Part shown: piece by piece, positions 34,301-47,100 of the stretch
Numbering within the stretch: the stretch's first letter is position 1
Layout of the letters: the number at the start of each line of letters is the position of its first letter
NCBI GenBank assembly: GCA_019055375.1
Contig: JAHQIW010005932.1
Span: forward strand, 1-64,000
From: Parelaphostrongylus tenuis
Taxonomy: Eukaryota; Nematoda; Chromadorea; Rhabditida; Metastrongylidae
DNA: 64,000 nucleotides
Reading direction: 5' to 3'
The notes under the pieces: generated by a model
Seen by the model: only the letters and a program-made list of their open reading frames with translations
What the model was told of the DNA's origin: nothing
Database searches by the model: none
Program-made: the position numbers and the translations under genes

Positions 34301-37300
34301 CTAAGATCCTGTATGCAGTAAGACCCTGTTGACTAATATACGAGGGTATGAATTTCGGAAAGTCTGTTCCTACCGTTGGTTTGATATTCACACCGCAATA
34401 TCCCGGTGGTACTCAACGGTTGTACGACGAGCTTTTACGGGCAGTCGTTGACGTCAGTATATTTACTATTTAGTTGGTTTGTTGACATTTATAAAGACTT
34501 CTTAGAAGTTCAGAAAATTATGCAATTTGGCAACTCACCCCCCTGTGAGCCTTGTATTAGTGCTAGGAGATCACACTGTCTCCCTAAGGATCTAGTGCAA
34601 ACGAAAAGAACCTCTCTCAGGTCTATCAGCATTAGCAAATGCTTGTTGTAGAAGGCGCAAGTACTTTAGACGTCCAATCGTCGGTATCGAAGTGAACACA
34701 TCAAATGCGAGACGGGCGGAGCAGTAGTGTGGTGAAATTGGTTGACGATGGTTGCAAATCAAAACCTATTTCCGAGCCATGGAACGATAGTTGAAAAACG
34801 CCATTCTTGAATTGACCGTTATCAATGACGGTGAACGCAAGAAGCAGATGTAAGATGTGTCTGACGCCCTCATGGGTTCTGGAGATGGACCACTGATATA
34901 GTGAAGAAATTTCCCAAATCGTAATTTATGCAACCCCGTGTACCACGTCTACAGTTCGGGTCGCGGCACTTGTGTTTGACTTGTTTCCCCGTGTCCGTCA
35001 TCGACAAAAATCTTTTAACTTTCTGCGTGTGATTTGAGCTGGTGCTTAAAGATTTTCCATTCGTGATGAATTGCACTGAATGTTGGAGTTGGTTCCTTTT
35101 GGAGTCGTGAGATAGCCAAATTTGAGAACGTATCCCGTACAAGTGTAAATTTCTGGTGTAACTCCTTTAGTTCAATCCATCTTTCAACTCTTTAGGGGCA
35201 AGACGTTTCCCGCTTTTTTGGGACTTTCGATAGTCATTCGATAGCTTAAGCCCTCGGTGATTCCAGTCCATAGTTTTTTAAGCCTCTTTAGAGCGCTGTA
35301 CAACGGGACTAGGATGACAATTCACATTTTAGGCGCCTTTTCTACTGGGCTATTGTTTGTAGATGATTTTCAATAGGCTTGAGTAGTTATTTGAAAGCAT
35401 AGATTCTGCTTGATGTAAAGCTAATTCTGATTTCTGAAAAGATCTTGGTAGAGCGTTGGATGAGCGAAAAGAAGATTACGTTTTCGCATTCATAGGCTCA
35501 CGCCTAGGCTTAGACTCTATGAAGACAAAGCCCATAGATCGATAGAGCCAAGTTCTTTCTATCATTCTGTTGCGGAAAAGCCAGGAATTTTTTGCGTAAC
35601 GGGAAAAATTTTCAAATAGGTAACGGAGTTCGCCTTTTAAGGTGGATTTGAGATCGTTGCGCACAGTACGATTCAGGAGACTCGATAATGCCCGCCTATC
35701 GTGAAACCAAATTGCATACTATTCAACACACCGAAATAAAAGCCTTCTGAGGAATCAAGTACACTCGCAAAATCGTTCGAGATTTAAGCCATATATACCA
35801 CTAGAATTCTGAGGAAAAAATGGAAAAGGTTTTGTGTACAAAGAGTTGTAAACCGGGATGGAGAATTTGTGCTCAATTCCTCAATTTCGGAGGGGTGGTA
35901 CGCTTGGTGAGCTGTGACGGATGGAAGCTCAACCGTGGTCGGGTGATCGGCATAACTGCTACTGCGATACCGGCACCTAATGTGTGACCAATAAGACTCA
36001 ATGTCATATGCGCACTTTTCAAATCTTGAATTAGACATCTGTGCATTGTCAGTTCAGCTGATTAACATCATGAATGTTTCTTGAATAGTTTTACCTTTAG
36101 AAGACGAGACTGAGATCAGATCATGGACCTACTCTTTTTAGTTTGGATAATTTGCTAATCTTTTGAGTTGCATGCTTACGAAAGTGGGAAATTGTTATAA
36201 ACATAACTGGGATGATCTGCGTACCTTAGTCATTGAACGCTTGACCTGATCTCGATTCTTCCTGATTCGGAGGGGATAAATGGAAAATTGATTTCATTTG
36301 CTGGAGAAGAACTTTTCATAAAAATGTTAGTGAACATCGAATACTGAAACTTGAGGCTATTGCCCCACATTGCGGTTCTTTCAGAACCCCCTTTCATAGC
36401 GCTGTAACTTGACACTTCATTTTGAAGCACTTTATAACGCAGTAACATTTAAGGAAATTATGTTTTATAAAACCACATATTATTTCTTCTCAAATCTCGC
36501 TTATGTTTCGCTAGACAAATTTCCTCAGAATGCTAGTTTTCAAACTATCGAACAAGCTCAAAAGAACTCAAACATTGTTTGGCTTTTGAATATCTTTTGT
36601 CTCTTGTGGCCTTTTGATTTACGCTCTGAACGTCGCCGGATAGAGCCCTATTTTTAGACTATCAGTATTATCATCTGACAGCGCAATGTTTTTTACAGTA
36701 TTAGTGGGGTCATCTGATAGCGTAATATTTTCTGATTCTAGCGATGTGCTCATTTTCTGGAAATACAGTCTAGCAGGGAAAATAAGATCAAGTTTTACTT
36801 TCTCGGCGACGTTGTTTACAGGCTATTCAACAAAACGAGGGCCGTAGCAGACGACCGATGTTTTGTTTCTTCTTCCGAATTCTTCCGCTCTGTAAGAAAC
36901 TCCACCAAAACGATTGACTCAGATACTACGAAAAATCCCTCTTCACATTGATATGCTTTTTGGCTTACACCGAATCATATGCGTCATAAAAATGAAGGCG
37001 AAAAGCGAGTGTGGAACTCAATTTTTGATCTGGACGCTACAATGTTATGAAGGAGTGTTTTGAAAAACGGGCGACGTAGGGCTGTATCTATCTCAGCTTT
37101 CGAATGGTCATAACACTCTTATGCAAAGTTGTTCTCCAGCAAATGGGACCAGTTTTTCAGTTGTTCGCTCCTAATCAGAAAGAACCCTGATCCTTTTCCC
37201 TTAGCAGTAGAGAAGGGAAAATTCTCTATTTTCAGATATCCATTAACGAACATGTAAAACACCTACCTTACCACCCTCGTAGATAGCGACAGAACTTAAG

Positions 37301-37534
37301 GATCTTTGTCGGGTAATACCGATTGGTGTGATTGACATGGATCCCGTTGATAATGCATGAACGGAATCTTCAGAGCGAAATCGTCGGATGATTGTGGAAC
37401 GTTTGATGAGATACACCTATGACAATCTTCTTAAAAGTTATGAGAGAACAGAAAATAATCTAATAGTTAGCCATAGACTTGAAACTTGCCAATTTCCTCG
37501 TCGCTTTCCGGGAAATCATCATGAAATTCGTTTT
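31380..37534. other. Intergenic between convergent AP-4 and SLC6 genes
   Basis: About 6.2 kb between two converging 3' ends. A 15-T tract lies near 32406. A short GC-richer open patch at 32625-32790 (plus frame with DDGALPLASLLVEAYL) lacks clear splice borders. A minus frame at about 34930-35130 is unrecognised. Two related direct-repeat units occur at 36672-36745 (CATCTGA-AGCG-AAT). No full gene is supported. Confidence 0.4.
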
Positions 37535-38146
37535 TTACTGCGTATTGATGAAGTATCGTGATTGGTTGTCAATGTGGGCGGTTTCTGATCGAGATGGTGA
37601 CATTCTAGGTGGTGGTGGGGATGTCGACGGCATCAGATCCGAGCGAGAATGTGTTTTAAAACCAAATAGTTTTCTTCTACTCTTGTAGACCATTTTTTTA
37701 TGTCAGAATTCAATTCAACACAAAATTAATTCTTCAGTGTCATTAAAGTATATGCCTCTTATGGCCACTTCTAACACTAGGTGAATTATATTAACCGATA
37801 TCTGTCAAGTGTACCTTTAATGGAGGTTCAGAACGTGTACACATTCTGGGTAATGTCTCAAGTCGTATGTTTTGCACTTCAGCAGGCAGTATATGCAGTG
37901 AATTCATTTTCGTTGGATTTTCCTGAATATGGAGACGGATTGAATGGTGTACGTATTATAAGACGTCCATTTACCTTCTCCTTCTTTTCATTTGAGGCAG
38001 CACCAACTTTTACATACAGTCTTAGTGTCAGAAATCATAAAGCCATTGGATGCTGGTGGTGAACCAAAAAGTGTCAAAGTTGCTTGCGACGCAAGTGATG
38101 CGGCGAAGGATGGTTGTGATGGTGAATGGACGAGGGATACTGTCTC
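37535..38146 (-). CDS. SLC6 C-terminal cytoplasmic tail exons
   Basis: Three exons (38146-38018, 37922-37815, 37681-37535), all phase 0, follow TM12. They encode a tail of about 127 residues rich in Ser, Pro and Arg, including [13 protein letters not shown], and end FINTQ-stop at 37535. Borders are CTTTCAG/GTATGT, ATATTCAG/GTACAC and the weaker CTACAAG. A serine-proline tail like this is typical of regulated transporters, but its partner is unknown. No polyadenylation signal was seen just downstream. Confidence 0.8.
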
Positions 38147-41100
38147 CTGAAAGAAAATCTCAGTATTCAGCTGTAAAATACACTCTTTGAAAAGTTTTGC
38201 TTTATTGTAATACGTATTGAACGTCTAATCTATTGTTCATAGTATGAAAATGAAGTGAAGTTTGTTTTATAATGTCCATTTAGAAATGTCGTGACATTGC
38301 AGTCTCCGAAAGAGAAATAATTATACCAAAAATCCTAAGAGAAATAATTATACCAAAAATTGGCGAAAATAATGAGGCCAAATAGGAGTCATTAGTTCAA
38401 ACAATCTGAATATCCACGTGTTAGGTCTTAGCCCAACCATTTCAAATGCTTTTTTTCTTTGAAGATTCATATTAGAGAAAAATGGTAAAGGGTGGAAAAC
38501 TGCTATCGACCGTTCTTTTACAGATCCGCTCAAAACGAACTAATCTGATAAGAATATGACTTGTTTTGAGCCGATAGGACTAGTGCTATATCCCGTTCTT
38601 TCCAAATGAGATTAGTACAGCTATGAAACGCTGTTCGAAAAGAGCGGATTTAGAGCAATCGGTGGCGATCATTGAAATACCACCGAACATTCTAAGACGT
38701 AAGACGTCAACTAGTTCGCAACCGCTTATATGACCGTCTCTGTTTGATGAAAGATTGTAAAATATGTCCTAGCGGTAGATTGCATGAGTGTAGGTGTGAA
38801 ATTTCTGTGTGAAATCTGATTTAAGCAAAAAATTTTTTTGATCAAAAGCACTAATCCGTTTATTTCATTTGTATGAGATGATTTGAGAGGGAGATATTAT
38901 GAGAAAGCGCCGACAGCAATATAATTAAGGCGACCAGTTGAATTTAGCAGGCTATTGTGTTCCGATTTCAGTGTCAGATTTTATGCACAAAATGATAGCG
39001 ATTGATATAGTGATACGAGATGGGTGGCTTACCTGCCATTCTCTTAGCCTACCATTCCTCCATCCGTAATTATCAACGCATGGTAGACAAGCGGAACGGA
39101 TTGTCGCATCTCTCGATGTACGGTCGATATACTGAACTTGATAAGTATAGTATGCTCGTATACATTAATCAGATCTATGACATGCCAAGAAAAAGAGGAG
39201 GAAAAATAAAATCGTATGCATGATATAGATGAGATAAATAAAGGTCTAGAAAATATTAATACATGTTGATAATGAACGTAACAAGAACGAATGAAGGAAT
39301 TCAACTAGAAGTGGAATAATGCATATAAGACACTAGCCCGTCTACCATGTAAGTGTTCTCTCTTTTCGGTAATATATATTGTGACGGAAGTAAGTCAACA
39401 TGGCGGACGATCCCTTCCTCTTGGTGCCATGATGATGAATCGAAGAGCGATGAAATTTTCTGGAAATACTGATCCTAGTCTTTTATAGAGTTTGCTATAC
39501 TCGACCAATCATCACAAGTTTCTATATCTATAAATCACTACATAATGTGGATTTGATCGTAGGACCAAGTGCTCAATGCTCAGAAATGGAAAGTGCACTA
39601 GTTACCTGGAGTTTATGTCGGGCCTAAATTGTAAACCAATCAGTCAGACGCCTGTAGATTTTTTATTTTGCAATAACCAAAACTTGTAATTGCATGCAAA
39701 CCAGTCAACTTAATCTGACAATGTATTTCTTTTTTTGAGCCTTTCACGAGGTCTTTTATGGGAACTTATGCAAAGCATTACACTTAGACTTTACACGAGT
39801 CAGTGTAACATATTCGTCAGCAGTTTCTTTATAAAACGGGTTGTCCCCGAAAGCGATTGGCTCAGACGAAAAGCGTTGTGCAACTGACGAGGCTGCAAGC
39901 CCGAAACACGGGTCTTGCACTGTTTAAGAGACCTCTTGAAAGGCTCAAAAGAGAAATACATTGTCAGACTATATTGCTTTGAGCGAGGTTTGAAAACACA
40001 TTCGAGTATGTAGGTACAATCCCCACATGCCCTCGCGACTAACAAAATCGGCTGTATATGTGAATATTACTAGGCGGAAGACATACGCAGAGGTAGGTTT
40101 ATGCATCAATACAGCGCTGCGCCAGATACTGTTACAGTTGCCTACCCTCGACCTGAAATTTAGCCGCTACACACTCGCTTTTACTCCTTGTCCAGCCATC
40201 CACCATACAACCCTACCTTCACCTATGAATTAGATGGGTTTGTGATAGCTTAAACAAAGATGACGCGCAAGAACAAAATGCGTTTTCCTTTTGTAGGAAG
40301 GACAAAGACTGTAGCGTTCCGAGGTGATTAGTCCGAGAGGGAAGTGCATGCATTCGACTTATCAAACGTCGTAGAACGAATTTGAAGTATAATTGATCTA
40401 AACACTGACTTTTATTGTGGCCTACCAATGCATCAACTCAGTGTTCCTATCCTCTGAACAACTACGGTATTAGTTTGCATCCTCAGATGGAAAAGACGCT
40501 TTCAAGCCGGGGCACGGGCTCGAATCAACGATGGCGGAGTATGTATCGCAGATCTAACCACTACGTTACACGCACTCAAATTTTTTCACTGTAGCAATAA
40601 ACACATTATATTATGTTACTGATTTCTAGCCTACCTTGCCACTCTGCCGTGTTCTCATAATGGCGACAATAGCACCAACCACTACAGCCATCAATGGCGT
40701 GCACATCAACGTCCATGCTGTCAGCTCACTTGCTAACGGCACATGACGACCAAGCAGTAGCGGTCTTTTGTAACTCGCAGCTTGTGTGAACATAAGAATC
40801 TGCGTTATTATACGAGTCATGTATTCAAATGTTGAACTGCTTGTAGAAAATTGTAACGTGTAAGAAGCACATAGTAAAGAAAGAAAATTTTCCATTGTGA
40901 GTTGCCTGGTTCAAAATTGCAATGATGCGGTTGGTACGACCCAAGAAGAATATACATTGAGAAGACGAATTCAACTACGTAAAATTTTACAAGTATTGAC
41001 TGTATTTTTTCATAGAGAAACTTTTACTATGTGAGCACTTTGTGATGGATAATTTCCAGTGTCTCGCGTTTTGCTGATCTTTGTTGCCTTAAGAACTATG

Positions 41101-44100
41101 GTCATTGTTGTAGCTATTGCCTTTGCTTCCCAATGATTCTTACTTCTTATAGAGATAATCTATAAGAATTTTCTTGAACTTAACCAAATCTCCAATAACT
41201 GTGTTTACTTATTCCGAAATACTATAACAACTACTTTTCTTTTCCATAAAAGGATAAGCTCTCGGCGTTGATCAATCCCTGAGGGATGCGCCATGCATTC
41301 GACTCAATTTTTAACTTCATTTGAGGTGATTGAATGCATATCTGGCCTTTACAATGACTCGCGGTGGCCTCCCGCTGAACTGAGTCAGTGCTGCTTATCC
41401 TCCCAGACAAGTCTGAGACCTGCCTGGTACCAATTTACCGACGCCGGAGGGATGGATGGCTTGGTGAGCCATGAGCGCGAGATCGAACCAGTGACCTCGG
41501 GTGCTACGCAGGGCACCTCTAACCACTGCGCCACATGCTCTCTCTTCTTTTCCATACGTACTGAGAATTGTTAATTGCAGATATAACTACAGAACGACGT
41601 TTGTCCAATAAAAACAACTCAGAAAAGGAGAGAAAGTTTCATTGTCCGATGAAACCAATCGCTTTACTGTGAATATATTGCCTGTTAAATTCTGTATCTC
41701 ACTGGTGAATTCTCTCACATATCACTTTTTTAAGTAAGTGTCATTTGAACTCTACGACGCTACAAGGTAATTTGGAAGTCATGGGTAATGGCAAAATCTA
41801 ACGCAAGTGAATATGCGTCTCTCGTCTCAAATGTGTTGAGAGCAGCTTATACACCCATTCTGCATGTTTTCTACTGTCTGGCAAGAGGTTGAGTTGCAGT
41901 TTTGATATTATCGGACGCTTATAACGAATGTCATAGATTGTACTGAAGGTTCTTTTCTGTTACCCGGGGACAAATGAAAGAACGACCCTTTCCACTGGAC
42001 GAAGACTTACCACCGCTCTTTAATAATCATTCAAAAGCTTAAATCTCTGACAACTGCGCTACGTGGTTTTTTTTTTTTGAAAAGCCCACTTATAACGATG
42101 TTGCGAACAGAAAAAATCTGCGTTTCACATATGCATACTTCTCGTATGACAGAGCTCTTTCTTCAAATTTTAAGCAACCGTCGATAGCGTTAGTTTCCAC
42201 AATTCCAAGGCCGCGCCTATTTTTTGGATAGACCGTTCCACTGCAGTGTAGCAGGGTAAATAAGATCGGGTTTCACATACGCGGGAATTTGTTCCTCAAT
42301 AACTGTGTAGAATGGGTGTCTGTTGGCAGTGGATTCGATACGGCGTCCCGCGATGGATCTATCTATCGTGCTATGGAGAGTCACAGGTGGAGTGCGATTT
42401 TTGTTAGTTAATTTGAGATTTTTTTTCTGCTTTGGAAAAAACTCCAGATAAAACGTAAGTTTCTGATAATACAAGATTTCTTCAACATCTTCGTATGCTT
42501 TTCGTGATTGTAGCGAAGCAACAGTGAAAGCGCGCGGCTGGAGTAAAACATAATTCTATATTGAATAGTACAGCGTTATAGAAAAGTCTTCACAAAAAAG
42601 GAGTTGGTAGCTCAGTAGCCATCTCATGAAAAGTTTATGTTCAGAGAAAGGAGGGCCGTTTCTTAATTTTTCCTAGATAACGGAAAGGAATCGTATAGAA
42701 TTGCAGTGGGCAAAAACGAATGTCTCCTTCAATTATAAAATGATAGTATCTCAACTCCGACTGAGGAATGTTAATTGACATTTTTTTTTGGTGATAGAGC
42801 GAAAGTACCAATAAATGAAAATAGAGCAATCGAGCTTTTTTTCATTACCTATCTTTTCTTCATTGCATAATTATGAAATACAGTCAGAAGGATTCTGACA
42901 CATTAGCAAAGCGAGACCTCAGGTGCGTTTTCAAGCCGCAAATACCCTCTGCGGGAGATCATGCACTATCCACTATACTAACCGAAGCATTTGCTTGGTC
43001 TTCTGAGATATATTTTCTCTATCGCTGCCATCGACAATCAGTTGTCAATGAGAACTATTGATTGAGATAAAAATATATCTGGGTCTATAAATATGTGCTA
43101 CGAGACGCAATTTCTCCACTTTGCAAAGATAAATTCTCTTCTTTAATTTTGAATTCCAACGAAACATTTCTTACAAGCACCAAAATGTTACCGCACTGTT
43201 TATGCTTGAAGCTAGTGCTTCTGATTTAACATGGTTAGAAATATTCATTTGCTCTCATATCATTATAAACCTCAAAGAGAGTTGATGTCATAGTAACGTG
43301 TCACAAAAGTTATCTATATATGTGCTATAGGGTGAAGCCTCCTCTAGGAAGCTATCAACTTCTCAACTGTTCAACACATTGATTATCGAATTATTTGAGG
43401 TAGTTATCAAGAAATCACCAGTGAGTGAACATCCAAACGTCAGTCTAATGTTCAATCCAATTAGCCTTGTCACGTGCAAGTCTGCAAACTACCTCGTGGT
43501 TTTTTTCCTAACTTCGCAGATAAGTGCGTAATTACTTGCAACTTTAAACAAACACATCTGAGCTTTTAGTGAGTAGTATTGAATCAAACAAAAAACAAGG
43601 TATTCTTGGCATGGGGTACAAATCTCGCTGAATTTTGTGAGGATGTCGAAAAACCGGTCTACGATTGAATCAGGTGTAAGTGTAAGAATGTGAGATGTTT
43701 AGAATTAAGTAGAAAGGAACGACAAAAGAAAAGGTAATTGAAGTGTAAGTTTTCTTCTTTATCTTCTCATTTGAAATTTGAGTTTGAGGATTGGAAACGT
43801 TGCCGTACATACCATGAGAAAGCAGGGACAGATAAGTATCCAGGAAGTTCGTATAAATACGCCACAAGGTCCAAATAGTTCGAAAAATTTCTCCCGTACT
43901 CGAAGATGCTCCCATTTAGTATTATTTCTCTGTGGAATTCGTAGCATTGATGAGACATCCTTGAGAAATTTATCAATCCCTACAAAATAAAACGTTGTGA
44001 ATTTTTCCGATATCTTCTTTTATTTCAACCATGGTGGTTGTAATATAACGAAATATCATCATACCGTAAAAACATGTAAATGCGATGAGCACAAGAAATG

Positions 44101-47100
44101 AAAGAATAAATGTTGGTAGACTCGAAATGAGAGAGTTCATAGAGTGGAACACAAAAAATCCATTCTGAAAAGAATTTCGATATTGAATACATGACTTCTA
44201 GAGAAAAGAGCTCATTGCCGAGATGTTATAGAGCCTAAGTGGCTTACAAAGGCAACAATGTGAGCGCTGGTTTCGAGACAAAACATGGAGTAACGATGTC
44301 AATGTCAAATGTTAATATTACCCGTCCTTCACTTTTGAGATACATCATGATTCTTGGCCTATGAAATTCATAAAACGCGCAGTAATTTGATTAATAGCCT
44401 ATTTTTCCAAGTTTTTTCATACAAAGCTTTTTGTGTTTGTGCTTTGTTTCAATATATCCAATAATGTAGAGTGTCTTGTTTTGCACACGCCACTTGACCT
44501 CCACTTGCAATGGTGCAAAGGTTCGGCAGACGTTCCCGGAAAGAGTGAGATCTGGGTTCCAATCCCAGCTGCGCAAAACACCACTCTACATTATTGGGTA
44601 TATTGAAACAATATAACACCGCAAGTGGCGGTCAAACAAGATGATTTCTGGTTGTGCTTTGTTTCCGAAAAAGTTCATAATAGAACACTTACACTATTGC
44701 ATATGGGGATTTCAAGAAAAAATCCTAGACAACAGATGACGGCTAGTAGACGTGAATGAAGCCTTCGATCTTTCGAATGAAGCAAATTCATTACCGATGA
44801 AACAAGCATCTCTATCCTATAATTAAATTGGTGACCATATACAATTCATTACAACTTCTTTTTGCATTGATATACCAGCATGAGCTTGTCACATGATCAA
44901 ACAATCGCTTATCGCCTTCACTTTTTTTAGGCCTCATTTGCCAGAACGCTATTCCGCTTGATTAGATTTGACTCTTTTTCATTACGAAGACTCAGATCGC
45001 AAGAAAGAACTTCCGTGAACTAGTGTTTGATTATTTGCGGCACTAAAATAAGCAAAGGTCCCGAAATATTGACGATAAAAAAAAGAATCTTGTAATTACT
45101 TTATGTTAGTGTCAATACCAAAAGATGCTGACTATCCATACCGAAGTCAAATAAAAGTTAGTTATCGAAAGTAAATATAAAAACGAGTACCAAATGAATT
45201 CAGCGTCTACTGCGGTTAACACGATGGTGGAAAACAATATGCTCATCCATAAGGAACCCCATCGCATTGGCGAAGTCGTACTAGGAATTACAGTGAAAAT
45301 CATGTAGAACGGATCGTGGTCTGAAGTTCTTTGTTTTGAATCTGTTTCATTTAGGTAAGCTCTTCCATAGAAAAGGACTGACTAATCATGGAAGAAATTT
45401 CCTTTCCGGAAGAGATCGACAGCAAGCCCAGAAATGAGAATAATACCATGGTGGCCAAGACAGAGGTAAAAGCATTTCTGTAACGTTATTTTTTCAAGAT
45501 GATCGTTGAAAACCTTTTTCTTCTCTCAAAACCTTCACTCCGAATCACACTTGTGAACCGATGAAAACTGAATTCCATTCACATGATAATAAATTGATAT
45601 TTCAATTTCAATTTTATAGCAATAAATTCACAATACAGTGATATTTGATAATGGAAAAGAACCACTAGAAAATAAATTCTTTGATACTTTTCCGATATCT
45701 GAGCGCAGTCTCGTCCCTTCAGAAAAAACGCATTCTGCGCTTGTTTTTGCTGATTAAAAAATCATTCGATAGCTCAAATTAAAAGAATCTAAACGGTATA
45801 CTCATTTTCAAAAGGCCTCGTTAGTTCGCTTGGAGAGCAAAGATAATATTTTGCTTCCCATTCAAAGATTTCGGATCTTTTCTAGAATCGTGCCGCATTT
45901 GGGCTTAGGCTTAGGCTAAGGCTTGAGCTTAGGCCTAATTGATATTGATTTTGACTTATACTTTCAGATAGTAAAAATCAAAACATTTGACAACAGCATT
46001 ATATGATTTTTGTAATGAAATATAATGTTTAAATATGCGGTAGGGATTCTAAAAAAGGTTGTTTAGATATGTGGCGCCATTTGAGGTTTCGGAAAAAATA
46101 TATTATTGGCTTTTGCAAAACGTTTCTGTAGTTTATCGATAGCTAAAATCAAGTAAAATTCAATGGGACGTTTAATTTCTCAAATAGCTTATTTTTGGCG
46201 CCGTACCAGTCAAAATAAGATTTTGTCTCTCATTTGAAGATTTCTTACTGGATAAAAGTTTTATTGTAATGAACTTCCAATCACTATGAGAGAAAATTTT
46301 CCGACTGTTGTGGTGTATTTGGTTTTCGGAAAGCATTTCTTCAAGCTTTGTAACGACCGAAACAATATTAGGTTTCACACTCAGTGAGCACTTCTAGTCA
46401 GGATGCGAATTGCAGAGCTCCAAGAAGTTTTTTCTGCAGAGCAAACATTTTCTTGATCAGGAAGATGTGCTCTATCTAATGGTTGAAATTTTGTTATAAA
46501 AAAACTTTTATCAAGCTAGAAATCTACAAATGTGAAACGAAATCTCATTTTGACTGATACGGCGTTAAAAACAAACAATATGAGAAAATAAGAAAACACC
46601 TTTAAAATTCAATTGATTCAAGCTATCAGATAATCATACACCTCAAGTGACGCCGCCATAATGGAACAGTACCAAAATGCGGCAAGATTCTAGAAAAGAT
46701 CTAAGATTTGTCGCTGACGAAAGCGTTTCCTTCGGAGTTTCAGTAATGGATCGATAGATCAAACTTAGGGATTGCAATGATTTACTTGATTTTCATAATG
46801 ACCACGCATTACGCTATAATAGCCAAAAAAAGATTGGGTTTCGCAAAAGTGGAGGAAAAGCATCGAGTGCGAAACACAATTTTCTTTTGGTTCTTGTGAA
46901 GCATTGAGAAGTCCGTTTGAGAAACTCTGAACGTTATTGGTATTCTTGAGATTTGATCTATTGCTTGGTTTTTAAAATATAAGAGAGAGGCTTCAGTCAG
47001 CGGGAAGTTTTTAAATGAGGAACAAACAATAACAAGGCCTTTTCAAAAAGAAAGTACACCATTCAAATACTTTTGATTTAAGCTATCGATTGATTACTTA

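Noticed and set aside
34930..35140. Minus frame with cysteine-rich KCRDPNCRRGTRGC
   Set aside because: Suggestive of a small cysteine motif, but there is no start, signal peptide, splice border or neighbouring exon to support it.
45901..45940. Chromosome end
   Set aside because: The TTAGGC units are few and degenerate, and an intact gene continues on both sides.
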